Position numbers and translations under genes: made by a program. The notes under the pieces were generated by a model. The model had not been told where the DNA came from. It saw only the letters and a list, made by a program, of their open reading frames with translations, and did no database searches. A stretch of 64,000 nt of DNA from Rhodococcus sp. IEGM 1379 (lineage in GTDB: Bacteria > Actinomycetota > Actinomycetes > Mycobacteriales > Mycobacteriaceae), in the NCBI RefSeq assembly GCF_030056815.1, contig NZ_JASHKR010000006.1, positions 1 to 64,000 on the forward strand, in the 5' to 3' direction. Positions 19,541 through 27,759 of this stretch are shown one piece after another (the first letter of the stretch is position 1; every line of letters starts with the position of its first letter).

Positions 19541-20182
19541 TTACACCCTCGAGAGTCGTTCGTTCCCAGGGTCGGCCAGTGCCGAGTGCGGTGGAACCGT
19601 GGTGTTCAACGGGAATGCGGATACGGCGAGGGTGTAGCAGCCCACCAGAAGCAATGCGCCGATCACGTCGCTCGGCCGGTGCCATTGAAGGACGATCACG
19701 GAGATTGCGGTGCCGATGACGATCAATGCGCCGTTGATCGCAACTATGGCGCGCCATCGATGGGGAGTTGCGAACACGATCGCGCAGACCAGGGCGGTAA
19801 CAGCGGTCAGGGTGCCACTGGGGAAGGAATTGTGCATGACAAGGCCGTTGAGATCTGGTCGCTGAAGGGACTGTTTGAGTGCCCAGGCTGTGGCGATCGG
19901 TCCCAGTGTCACGACGGCAACGCGGAGTGCCAGTGCAATCGGGTTGTTGCGCAACGTGATCATGAGTACCACGAGTACTCCTCCCACTATCAGAATCGGG
20001 GTGACCAGACCGATGAATGCCGCGGCCAGGGAGCCGAGATCCTCCGAGTAGGCTGCGTCCCTCATGATCTGCTGATCGACTATCTGACCGCCGGCAGTGT
20101 TGACCGCCAACTCGAATTCGATGATTCCCAAGAACAGAAGTACCAGTGCGGCAAACAGTCTCGGTAGTTTGATACGTGTCAT
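19541..20182 (-). CDS. PAP2-superfamily membrane phosphatase
   Basis: About 213 residues with five or six hydrophobic segments. PAP2 motifs are present though modified: KQSLQRPDL (motif 1), the central NSFPSGTLTAVTALV (motif 2, PSGT where PSGH is usual) and LQWHRPSDVIGALL (motif 3, with the His and Asp). Such proteins dephosphorylate lipid pyrophosphates such as undecaprenyl pyrophosphate. Loss of the motif 2 His, a catalytic acid in the family, is odd and may reduce activity. ATG 20182 follows GGAAGG and lies 2 bases after the VanY-like stop, so the two are one transcription unit. Confidence 0.75.
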   Translation of the reverse strand: MTRIKLPRLFAALVLLFLGIIEFELAVNTAGGQIVDQQIMRDAAYSEDLGSLAAAFIGLVTPILIVGGVLVVLMITLRNNPIALALRVAVVTLGPIATAWALKQSLQRPDLNGLVMHNSFPSGTLTAVTALVCAIVFATPHRWRAIVAINGALIVIGTAISVIVLQWHRPSDVIGALLLVGCYTLAVSAFPLNTTVPPHSALADPGNERLSRV

Positions 20183-20184
20183 GG

Positions 20185-20754
20185 TCAGCCTTCCGCTCTC
20201 TCGTCCGAGGGGTTGCTCAGTTGTGGTGGACACTCGCCGCCGGGGGTGGTGGCCAATTCGAAATGCCACATTTCATTGGCGTAGGTCTGGCACAGTCCGT
20301 AGTCGCTGCCGTGCTGGATGAGCCAGTCGTCGGCATTTGTCGGTCCGATGTCGACGGCTTGTCCGCTGACGTGTTTCGAGAGGTTCGGTGGGTGCACCCA
20401 TTGTGCGGCTTCGCTTGCGCTGCCGTACTTTACGACGGCATTGTCCCAGAGGCGTTGTTGAAATGCTGCGGATCGCCAGCCTGACGTGACATGCATGGCA
20501 ACGCCGGATTTCTGTGCATCGGCGACGGCTGAGTGAAGTGCAGCGAGTAGTGCGGTGTCCAGGCGTGCCAACGCCGGCAAGTGTGTGTCGCTCGGGCTGA
20601 TGCCGTCCTCGATCTCGCCGCCGGCGGGGCCTGAATCAGGTTGAGTGGCAAGATAGTTTCCGCTCTTCGGCTGGGCATCGTCGGTATAAGAGCAGGCGGT
20701 GAGTCCGAGCACTCCGAGTGCGAGGAGGCAGAGTATTCCGCGGTGGCTGGGCAT
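20185..20754 (-). CDS. VanY-like D,D-carboxypeptidase lipoprotein (peptidase family M15)
   Basis: A 189-residue protein with a lipoprotein signal (LLALGVLGLTAC, lipid-modified C21), so it is anchored on the outer face of the membrane. The M15 zinc site is visible: SGWRSAAFQQRLW, then SKHVSGQAVDIG with His and Asp ligands, and WHFE with the catalytic Glu/His. Such enzymes remove the terminal D-Ala of stem peptides; in glycopeptide resistance VanY does this under VanRS control. It heads a unit with a PAP2 phosphatase and, 89 bases further, a two-component system. No vanH, vanA or vanX relative is present, so true vancomycin resistance is not implied. Confidence 0.85.
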   Translation of the reverse strand: MPSHRGILCLLALGVLGLTACSYTDDAQPKSGNYLATQPDSGPAGGEIEDGISPSDTHLPALARLDTALLAALHSAVADAQKSGVAMHVTSGWRSAAFQQRLWDNAVVKYGSASEAAQWVHPPNLSKHVSGQAVDIGPTNADDWLIQHGSDYGLCQTYANEMWHFELATTPGGECPPQLSNPSDERAEG

Positions 20755-20860
20755 GCAATTGAGAGTGCTCGGCTGCTGTCACGGTGAGATGGTGACATGT
20801 CGTCAACCGTGACACAGATTGCGACAACTCTGTAACAGCTTGGAACGGTGCTGGTAAGAG

Positions 20861-21538
20861 CTATACCGGGCGCGGGATGGTGGCGAAGGTGGACAGTTCG
20901 AACCAAGCCGGGAGGTCGCGACGCAGCGGTGCGGGCCCGGAAATGGTGATGTCTCCGGATCTGACGGCGTCGGCCCAGGTCAGATTGCCGCGCCAGACTT
21001 CCGTCATCGGTCGCAACCCCGCAGATATCGATACCGTGACGTCGAAACCCGGATCGTTGTCGCACACGTCGACTTCGCCGGAGTTGATGACCAGCCACCA
21101 GTTCCGGGAATGCCCGGGTACTCCGGAGAAGACGAAGTGGACCACAGCTTTTCCGTCGGGGACTACGGAATGGTCTACGCGGCGATGCATGTCCCAGAGC
21201 AGAAGTTTCGGATCCAGATCTCCGTCTCCGAGTTCGCCGATCCAACGGGTGCCCCAGATTCCGAGTGCTTCGACGACGGGGCGGAGTTCTCGGCCGGCAT
21301 CGGTGAGGCGGTAGGCGATGGCTCCGTTGCTGTCGTTTCGTTCCACGATGCCGGCGACGGTGAGTTGGTGCAGTCGTCTGGACAACAGTGTGGGGGACAT
21401 TCGGGGAAGCCCGCGTCGTAAGTCGTTGAAGTGTTCACTTCCCATCATGAGTTCGCGGAGCAGCAGTAGTGTCCAGCGCTCGTCCAAGAGCTCCATCGCC
21501 TTGGCGACGGGGCAGAACTGGTGGTACGACGACCCCAT
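20861..21538 (-). CDS. HxlR-family transcriptional regulator with C-terminal SCP2-like domain
   Basis: A 225-residue protein. The N-terminal winged helix (CPVAKAMELLDERWTLLLLR, residues 9-28, and FNDLRRGLPRMSPTLLSRRL) is the HxlR signature, with the usual early cysteine at C9. Residues 120-220 form an extra domain with sterol-carrier-like pattern (WWLVINSGEVDVCDNDPG), a known fusion in actinobacterial HxlR proteins that may bind a small ligand. It is divergent from a methyltransferase-oxidoreductase pair across 122 bases and is the likely regulator of that pair. Confidence 0.88.
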   Translation of the reverse strand: MGSSYHQFCPVAKAMELLDERWTLLLLRELMMGSEHFNDLRRGLPRMSPTLLSRRLHQLTVAGIVERNDSNGAIAYRLTDAGRELRPVVEALGIWGTRWIGELGDGDLDPKLLLWDMHRRVDHSVVPDGKAVVHFVFSGVPGHSRNWWLVINSGEVDVCDNDPGFDVTVSISAGLRPMTEVWRGNLTWADAVRSGDITISGPAPLRRDLPAWFELSTFATIPRPV

Positions 21539-21660
21539 GTATCGATCGTAGGCCGACGAGTTGCCGCGGTACAGATCTGGTACTGGAGGGGTTGCGAATC
21601 CCGTCGTAGCGTCAACTGTCAGAACGGAAGCTACTGCGAAAGCAGTTGGAGGAGAATGTA

Positions 21661-22500
21661 ATGACTGAATCAGTAGATACGGTGGTATCGGATCGGGTGC
21701 TCAAGTCCAAGCACCGGGTCATGTGGGGGTTGGGTGACTATCCTGCTGTGGCGTCGCAGGTTATCCCGGACCTCGGGCCCGTCCTGGTGCAGGGGTGCGA
21801 GGTCGGGGAAGGCGACCGTGTCCTTGACATAGCAGCGGGGGCGGGAAACGCGGCTGTTCCGGCTGCAGTGCGTGGGGCGGATGTGGTGGCAACCGATCTC
21901 ACGCCTGAACTGTTCGAGGCGGGAAAGCGTGCTGCGGCGCAGGCGGGTGTCGAACTGGTGTGGAAGGAAGCCGACGCCGAGAACCTGCCCTTTACCGATG
22001 GTGAATTCGATGTGGTGCTCTCGTGCGTCGGGGTCATGTTCGCGCCGCACCATCAACGGGCAGCCGACGAGCTACTGCGAGTGTGTCGCGTCGGCGGTCG
22101 GGTCGGTGTACTGAATTGGACTCCAGCAGGTTTCATCGGAGAAATGTTCAAAGTGATGAAACCGTATGCGCCGGCTCCGCCGCCCGGCGCGCAACCTGCG
22201 CCGCTGTGGGGTGACGAGAACCATGTGCGGCGGTTGTTCGGCGATTTGGTGGGTGAGTTCGATGCGCGTCGAAAGATCTTGCACGTGGACAGGTTTGGTG
22301 GACCGGAGGATTTCCGCGACTTCTTCAAGGCCAACTACGGTCCGACTATCGCCGTCTACCGCAACATCTCCGACGATCGCGACAGAACGGAAGCTCTGGA
22401 TCGGGAACTGGTGGAGTTGGCTCGTAAGTACGACGACGGCGACAGTTCCTTCGGCATGGACTGGGAGTATTTACTCGTAACCTGTGTGAGGGGTGTGTGA
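21661..22500 (+). CDS. SAM-dependent class I methyltransferase
   Basis: A 279-residue soluble enzyme. Motif I (VLDIAAGAGNAAVPAA), the acidic residue after strand 2 (VVATDLTP) and motif IV (EFDVVLSCVGVMFAPHHQ) define the SAM pocket. The C-terminal part matches the ubiquinone/menaquinone-methyltransferase-like group common in actinobacteria. ATG 21661 is preceded by GGAGGAG. It overlaps the following oxidoreductase gene (ATGA), so the two act in one pathway, probably modifying or detoxifying a small aromatic or polyketide-like compound under HxlR control (inferred). Confidence 0.85.
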   Translation: MTESVDTVVSDRVLKSKHRVMWGLGDYPAVASQVIPDLGPVLVQGCEVGEGDRVLDIAAGAGNAAVPAAVRGADVVATDLTPELFEAGKRAAAQAGVELVWKEADAENLPFTDGEFDVVLSCVGVMFAPHHQRAADELLRVCRVGGRVGVLNWTPAGFIGEMFKVMKPYAPAPPPGAQPAPLWGDENHVRRLFGDLVGEFDARRKILHVDRFGGPEDFRDFFKANYGPTIAVYRNISDDRDRTEALDRELVELARKYDDGDSSFGMDWEYLLVTCVRGV

Positions 22501-23888
22501 TGAGAACTATTGATGTCGAGGTGCTGAGATCCTCGATCACGGGCCCGGTGTTCGGCCGCGATGACGAGGGTTACGACGATGCTCGGTCGATCTGGAATGG
22601 TCAGATCGACCATCGGCCAAGGGTGATAGTGCGGTGCCGCGGATCAGCAGATGTAGTGCAAGCGTTGGGATTTGCCCGGGACAACTCGTTGGAAGTGTCG
22701 GTACGGGGCGGTGGACATTCCTACCGCGGCGCATCGGTGTGTGAGGACGGTCTGATGATCGATCTCAGTGGGCTCAACGAGGTGAAGGTTGATCCGAACC
22801 TGCGCCGAGCGTGGGCCGGCGGCGGGGCGACGATGGCGAACCTCGATTCTGCGACGCAGGAGCACGGTCTGGCTGTCACGGGTGGGGTGATCAGCGATAC
22901 CGGCATCGGTGGGTTGACGCTCGGCGGCGGGATGGGGTGGTTGACGCGATCGCTCGGATTGTCGATCGACAACCTGGCGTCGGCGGAGGTGGTGCTTGCC
23001 GACGGTCGGGTCGTACGCGCGTCCGAAGACGACCATCCCGACTTGTTCTGGGCGCTGCGCGGTGGCGGCGGCAATTTCGGGGTGGTGACGGAGTTCGAGT
23101 ATCGGGTGAGTGAGGTCGGTCCGGAGGTGCATCTGGGGTTGTTCTTCTGGGGCATGGACGACGGACCGGATGCGCTGCGTTTGTTCCGTGAGGTGGTGCC
23201 TGCGCTGCCGGGCAATGGCGGTGCGTTGGTGGCTGTCAGTTTGTCTGCGCCGCCGGCGCCGTTCGTTCCGGAGCAGTTTCATCTGCGTCCCGGATATGCC
23301 TTGCTGGTAGCGGGTTTCGGATCTGCGACGGAGCACGAGAAGGCGATTGCGCCGATTCGTGAGGGGTTGGAACCGCTGTTCGAGTTTGTCACGCCACTCC
23401 CGTACGTCGGGTTGCAGTCGATGCTCGACGAGTCCGAACCTTGGGGCGCATACGCATACGAGAAGGCCTTGGATCTCGAGGATTTCTCCGATGAGGTGAT
23501 CGACGTTCTGACCGAACACGCGGGGAAGAAATTGTCACCGATGTCTTTCATGCCGATTTTTCCGATGCAGGGTGCTTTCACCTCGGTCGGTGAGGACGAG
23601 ACGGCGTTCGGTGGCACGCGCACTCCGCACTACGTGTGCAACATGACGGCCACGGCCACCGATGAAGGAACGCTGGATCTGGATCGAGAGTGGGTGCGTG
23701 ATACCTGGGAAGCATTGCGTCCCTTGTCATCCAATCCTGGCGGGTACGTCAACTTCATGACCGATGCCGACGAAGATCGAGTCCGCAGTTCGTACGGGCC
23801 TGGCAAGTACGACCGTTTGGCTCGGATCAAAGCCGAATACGACCCGGGCAACGTCTTCCATCTCAATGCCAACATCAAACCGGCCTGA
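22500..23888 (+). CDS. FAD-linked oxidase, berberine-bridge-enzyme (BBE) type
   Basis: About 462 residues. The N-terminal FAD_binding_4 domain has SVRGGGHSYRGASV (the His that can bind FAD covalently) and GLTLGGGMGWLTRSLGLSID; the second cysteine attachment of bicovalent enzymes is absent there, so attachment is probably only through His. The C-terminal BBE segment reads YGPGKYDRLARIKAEYDP and NVFHLNANI. Such enzymes oxidise alcohols, sugars or phenolic compounds with oxygen. Its ATG overlaps the methyltransferase stop. Confidence 0.9.
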   Translation: MRTIDVEVLRSSITGPVFGRDDEGYDDARSIWNGQIDHRPRVIVRCRGSADVVQALGFARDNSLEVSVRGGGHSYRGASVCEDGLMIDLSGLNEVKVDPNLRRAWAGGGATMANLDSATQEHGLAVTGGVISDTGIGGLTLGGGMGWLTRSLGLSIDNLASAEVVLADGRVVRASEDDHPDLFWALRGGGGNFGVVTEFEYRVSEVGPEVHLGLFFWGMDDGPDALRLFREVVPALPGNGGALVAVSLSAPPAPFVPEQFHLRPGYALLVAGFGSATEHEKAIAPIREGLEPLFEFVTPLPYVGLQSMLDESEPWGAYAYEKALDLEDFSDEVIDVLTEHAGKKLSPMSFMPIFPMQGAFTSVGEDETAFGGTRTPHYVCNMTATATDEGTLDLDREWVRDTWEALRPLSSNPGGYVNFMTDADEDRVRSSYGPGKYDRLARIKAEYDPGNVFHLNANIKPA

Positions 23889-23998
23889 GAATTCCGGTTC
23901 GGGTGGGCTCGTTGGCGTAGGGGGAGGCTGATCTGCTTCCCAGGCTGTGCTGAGTGGTGTTTAACAGTGTTCTAATCTTGGTCACGCACAGTGCCGGT

Positions 23999-24115
23999 AT
24001 GACAAACGAACCGCGATCGACTCTTCGAGTCGCCATCGGAGCGGGTGGCACTGGTGGACATGTCTATCCTGGACTCGCCGTAGCCGAGGCCCTACGTGAG
24101 TTTCCCGATGCCGAC
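23999..24115 (+). pseudogene. 5' fragment of a GT28/MurG-like glycosyltransferase
   Basis: Reading from ATG 23999, about 37 residues look like the first beta-loop-helix of a family 28 glycosyltransferase (LRVAIGAGGTGGHVYPGLA then VAEALREFPDAD). Homology then stops and the frame runs into an unrelated sequence with a stop at 24166. A full enzyme needs about 370 residues, so this is a remnant. The 3' end given is approximate because the junction with the next fragment falls near 24100-24120. Confidence 0.6.
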
Positions 24116-25137
24116 CGACCTCGGTACCTCGTTGAACTTCACCTCGGAAGAGGGTCGGCTGCGTAGCACCGCAACACACGAGTTCAGTCGGGAGAAGGGC
24201 ACCGGCACTTACACGGTTGCCTTGTCAGTCACCGACGGATCCCCGGTGGCCCCGGCACTGGATTACCGCAGTCTGCTCGAGGAGCAGGGTGGCCTGCGTA
24301 CGCTGCAGCAGAAGATTGCCGAGAATCCGGATACGGCCAAGCTGCTCGGTGCCTTTCACGCCTATCTGTGGGGAGACGCGCGCACTCCCGAAGCGATACG
24401 TCAACTCCATGACCTCGGCATCACGAAGATGTGGCTCGGCTACGACTCCGACGACCAGCCGATGACCCGCGACGCCGTCGAAACCGCCACGAACTACGGC
24501 TTTCTCGTCGGGCCGTACGACACCTTCGCCAACGCGCAGGACCCATCTGGTGAGGTCGATAATCCCTCGTCTTCGTGGCCCGAAGGGATTTGGCCCGACG
24601 CCTGCGTCGTTGACAAAATGGGAGACTTTGAAGGGGGGTTCAGCGGCCGTGGCTGTTACCTGAGCTCGGAGACAGCCGGATCGTGGGCCAACAGCGTTGT
24701 GTCCTTCAGCCACGGATCGAGCACGCCGGTGATGAACGGCCTCTGGAAAGCGGAACGAGACAAGGCGAACTGGGGTGCTTACTGGGGGGAAAACGGCCCG
24801 GCCTTCTTCTTCAAGCCCGTCGAGCTTTCGTCAGAGCTGAAAACCGGCATGTTCGATCCGAAATACCTTGTGCCGCTGTAGGAGACGATGCTGCACGATT
24901 CGGTAGTAAGCACGGATCGATGGGAATTGTCCTTCAATAAACTGCCGGCCGAGCAAACCAATCGCGCATTGTTGGCAATGCTGTACAACACCCCACTGAA
25001 CTACACCCTGAACGCACAAACCATCGCGGAGGAAGGCCCGAGGATGGCGACCATGCAGAAGTTCTTCGCCACCCGGCACGAGGCGGCCGGAACTGAGCCG
25101 ATGACGGACTTCCAGTGGCTTTCCGACGACAGAATGG
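24096..25137 (+). pseudogene. Broken glycoside-hydrolase-like gene (both ends missing, internal stop)
   Basis: One frame encodes a coherent protein from about 24115 to 25137 except for TAG at 24879-24881. Upstream it reads FDPKYLVPL and downstream ETMLHDSVVSTDRWELSF, so a Tyr codon probably became a stop. Features include LLGAFHAYLWGD, LHDLGITKMWLGYDSDD, GFLVGPYDTFANAQ and LLAMLYNTPLNYTLNAQTI. The pattern recalls enzymes related to GH101/GH129 endo-glycosidases, but that is a memory-based guess. There is no signal peptide or natural start, and at 25137 it is cut off by a PAP2 fragment. It is not functional as it stands. Confidence 0.6.
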
Positions 25138-25434
25138 GGAAACACGTTTCCGAGCGGTCATGTTGCCGGCGCGATGGGTATTGCGCTCGGCCTGCTCCTG
25201 ATCGCGCCATCGTGGATGCGATTGGCCGGGATCGTGCCCTGTGCGGTGTGGGTGACGCTGGTCAGCCGCGACATCATGGGCGATGGATGGCATCGGTTCA
25301 GCGATGTCATGGGATCGGTACTGCTGGCCGCTGCGATCGTCAGCCTCGTTGCCGCGATGGTCGCGGTGGGTGGTCGCCGAATGGGAGGTTTGGCACTGGT
25401 AGCCACGCTGGTGGGCGGTCCGATGGCACGGTGA
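25138..25434 (+). pseudogene. 3' fragment of a PAP2-family phosphatase
   Basis: From 25141 the frame reads NTFPSGHVAGAMGIALGLLL, the PAP2 motif 2 with its His, then SRDIMGDGWHRFSDVMGS (motif 3) and a last membrane helix, stopping at 25434. Motif 1 and the N-terminal half are missing and the sequence joins directly to the hydrolase fragment. This remnant, unlike the intact PAP2 gene at 19541, keeps the PSGH motif. Bases 25435-25535, before the kinase end, can encode a short hydrophobic stretch but show no supported gene. Confidence 0.7.
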
Positions 25435-25535
25435 TGATCGCGCTTGTCCTCGATCCACATCCCTTCGGTGTGCTCACCGGTGTCCTCGCCGTAGGAGTGT
25501 CGGTACCGATGGCGGTGTTCGCGAGCGTGATTTCG

Positions 25536-26735
25536 TCAAGCAGTGAGCACCAGGATGACGACGATAATCGTGGCGAGAATGATGATCGCGACCATTGCGG
25601 TCATGGCGATGGGAGCCCAGACGACGACTTTGTCCCTGGTGCTCGCGTCTGCCGGTCCGGTGGGCATCCGAGGTGGCCACGAGAACAAATCCAGTGGGCT
25701 GGGTACGGAGCCGAGCGGCGTATTCTGTTGGACCGCAGGCAATCCGGTGACGGTGGGGCCGACCAGTCGGTTGCGTCGGTGTGGATCGGGGAGTTGCGTG
25801 GTGCGGTGTGCCCAGGCCGGAACGACGCCCTCGGCCGAGTACAGCGGTGTGCCGATCAGTTGATCGATGGAATCACCGTTGGTGGCGACGGCGGCGAGTG
25901 CGTCGCGGGCCTGCGCCATGGTAGGCCGACGCGTCGGATCCGGTGCGAGCAATTGGAGTAGGACGTCGGTGAGCGGCCCGGATTTGGTGGGGCGGTAAAT
26001 CTCGGCCTTGGCGACGCGGTGCAACAGAGCGATGGGATCGGAGTCGATTCCGAACGGCGGTTGACCTTCGATGACGGTGTAGAGCGTCGAGCCGAGGGAA
26101 AACACGTCACTGGCTTCGGTGGGGTCGTCGCCACGCGCAACTTCGGGGGCGAAGTACGCCGGTGTACCGGTGATGACTTCGTCCTGACGATCGGCTCCGT
26201 CGCTTTTGGCGCGTGCGATCCCGAAGTCGCTGATCTTGACGATGCCGAGAGAAGTACCGCGGTCGGCAATGAGAATGTTGCCGGGTTTGATGTCTCGATG
26301 GACGATGCCGGCGGCGTGAGCCTCGGTGAGTGCGTCGGCGATCTGTGCGCCGATCTGCGCGACTTCGAGGGGTGGCAGAGTATCGGCGAGGTTCATGGCC
26401 TGGGCCAGGCTGCGCGACGGGAAGTACTCCATGACGAGCCACGGTTCGCCGGCTTCGAGCGCGACGTCGTACATCCCGATGGAGTGGGGATGTGAGAGTT
26501 TGGCGGCGTTGCGGCCTTCGCGCATTGTGCGTTCGCGGATCTCTTCGGCGCTCTCGTCGTCGAGTCCGGCCGTAGTAGTGACCTGTTTCACCGCGACGTC
26601 GCGGCTGAGGAGGGTGTCGCGGGCAAGCCAGACGGCACCCATGCCGCCGCCGCCGATTTTGGAGCGGAGTCGGTACCGCCCCGCCAGCAGGTATTCGGGG
26701 CCGATGCCCCTCCCGGTCTGCTCTCGAACTGTCAC
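25536..26735 (-). CDS. Membrane-anchored Ser/Thr protein kinase (Pkn/Hanks type)
   Basis: A 399-residue kinase. The glycine loop IGGGGMGAVW lies at 27-36, ATP-binding K50 in DVAVK, the catalytic loop HRDIKPGN at 146-153, DFG at 170-172, and activation segment TGTPAYFAPE with likely autophosphorylated Thr residues. A linker of about 100 residues leads to one C-terminal membrane segment (about 375-397) with almost nothing outside, so it has no extracellular sensor domain. This sets it apart from PknB. It is divergent from imuA' and its 3' end borders the gene scar at 24-25.4 kb. Confidence 0.93.
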   Translation of the reverse strand: MTVREQTGRGIGPEYLLAGRYRLRSKIGGGGMGAVWLARDTLLSRDVAVKQVTTTAGLDDESAEEIRERTMREGRNAAKLSHPHSIGMYDVALEAGEPWLVMEYFPSRSLAQAMNLADTLPPLEVAQIGAQIADALTEAHAAGIVHRDIKPGNILIADRGTSLGIVKISDFGIARAKSDGADRQDEVITGTPAYFAPEVARGDDPTEASDVFSLGSTLYTVIEGQPPFGIDSDPIALLHRVAKAEIYRPTKSGPLTDVLLQLLAPDPTRRPTMAQARDALAAVATNGDSIDQLIGTPLYSAEGVVPAWAHRTTQLPDPHRRNRLVGPTVTGLPAVQQNTPLGSVPSPLDLFSWPPRMPTGPADASTRDKVVVWAPIAMTAMVAIIILATIIVVILVLTA

Positions 26736-26845
26736 AAGTTCAAGGTTAGTGGATTGATACGCCTGTGACCCTCGAGGTTGGTGTGAACTGGGCCCTTTGT
26801 CCCGCCTTGACGTGCCGTAAGTGACAGGCTTTACTGGAAAACGAT

Positions 26846-26861
26846 TCGAAAATATGTTCGA
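26846..26861. promoter_or_regulatory. LexA-binding SOS box upstream of imuA'
   Basis: TCGAAAATATGTTCGA matches the actinobacterial SOS consensus TCGAAC-N4-GTTCGA at 11 of 12 fixed positions. It lies 101 bases before the imuA' start. DNA-damage induction of imuA'-imuB through LexA is established in mycobacteria. Confidence 0.85.
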
Positions 26862-26961
26862 TTTGTTGTCTGTTCGACGCGTGTCAGACCTCGACTTCCC
26901 CGTGGTTTGCCGGCTGGCTATGGATCGCTTGCCGAGTTTTCCGGAGTTTCACAGGACGGGG

Positions 26962-27759
26962 ATGAAAAAAGAGGTGACCGAAGTAGTGGAGTCCGCGATC
27001 GGCGAGTCGGACTTGTCCCGTCAGGATCGGTTGGCGCAACTCCGCAATCGGATGGCATCCATTCCGGCCGGTGGCGACGGGAAGGCTGTTCTGTCGTTTC
27101 CTACTGGCGCTTCGGTGGGAGTGCCCGTGGACCGAGCGGCAAAAGCGGGCATCTTGCCCGTGCCTGCCGGTATCGCCGAGTTGCTGCCACAGGGCGGATT
27201 GGTGCGGGGCACCGTGGTGTCCGTGGAAGGGGCGGCGTCGCTGCTTGTGGGGCTCATGGCATCGGTGACCGCTTCGGGTGGGCATGTTGCCGTCATTGGC
27301 CAGCCTCGGTTGGGAGTGTTGGCCGCCTACGAGATGGGTGCGAAGTTGGAACGCCTGGCCTTCATACCGGCTCCCGGCCCCGATCCGGTCGAGGTCGCCG
27401 CCGTGCTGCTCGACGGTATGGACCTGGTGATTTTGGGATTGGCTGGGGCGTCGGTGCCGCCATCGCGGGCGCGGGCAGTGGTGGCGCGTGCTCGAAGTAA
27501 GGGTTCCACTCTTGTTGTGACGGATGGTCATTGGGATGGAGCGGAGATCCGGCTGGATGCGCGGGTCGAGGGGTACGGCGGCTTCGGCCAAGGGCGGGCG
27601 CTGGGGCGGGGGCGGCTCGAATCGCTCAGCCTTGCAGTGCGTGCCCGCGGACGTTCGTTCCAGCCGCGCACCACGCGTCTGGATATCTGCAGTGCGGCCG
27701 GACACGTGGAATGGCGGCCGACGCGCGAGGTAAGTGCAGCTCAGGTGGTGGCGCTGTGA
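26962..27759 (+). CDS. imuA': Mutasome protein ImuA' (RecA-like)
   Basis: About 265 residues with a RecA-like core lacking a proper Walker A ([20 protein letters not shown]). It matches Rv3395c in position and partner gene. In mycobacteria ImuA' interacts with ImuB and is needed for DnaE2-dependent damage mutagenesis. ATG 26962 is used; an upstream in-frame start at 26821 would run through the SOS box and is rejected. Its TGA overlaps the GTG of imuB. Confidence 0.87.
   Translation: MKKEVTEVVESAIGESDLSRQDRLAQLRNRMASIPAGGDGKAVLSFPTGASVGVPVDRAAKAGILPVPAGIAELLPQGGLVRGTVVSVEGAASLLVGLMASVTASGGHVAVIGQPRLGVLAAYEMGAKLERLAFIPAPGPDPVEVAAVLLDGMDLVILGLAGASVPPSRARAVVARARSKGSTLVVTDGHWDGAEIRLDARVEGYGGFGQGRALGRGRLESLSLAVRARGRSFQPRTTRLDICSAAGHVEWRPTREVSAAQVVAL

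Noticed and set aside
17365-20754. Vancomycin resistance operon
   Set aside because: VanY-like and two-component genes are present but no vanH, D-Ala-D-Lac ligase or vanX relative.
23999-24115. True murG gene
   Set aside because: Only the first glycine-rich loop is present; a functional MurG needs about ten times this length and normally lies in the division-wall cluster.
24888-25961. A long continuous frame of 357 codons
   Set aside because: Only its first 80 codons match the hydrolase fragment; the rest runs antisense through the Ser/Thr kinase gene and is a shadow.
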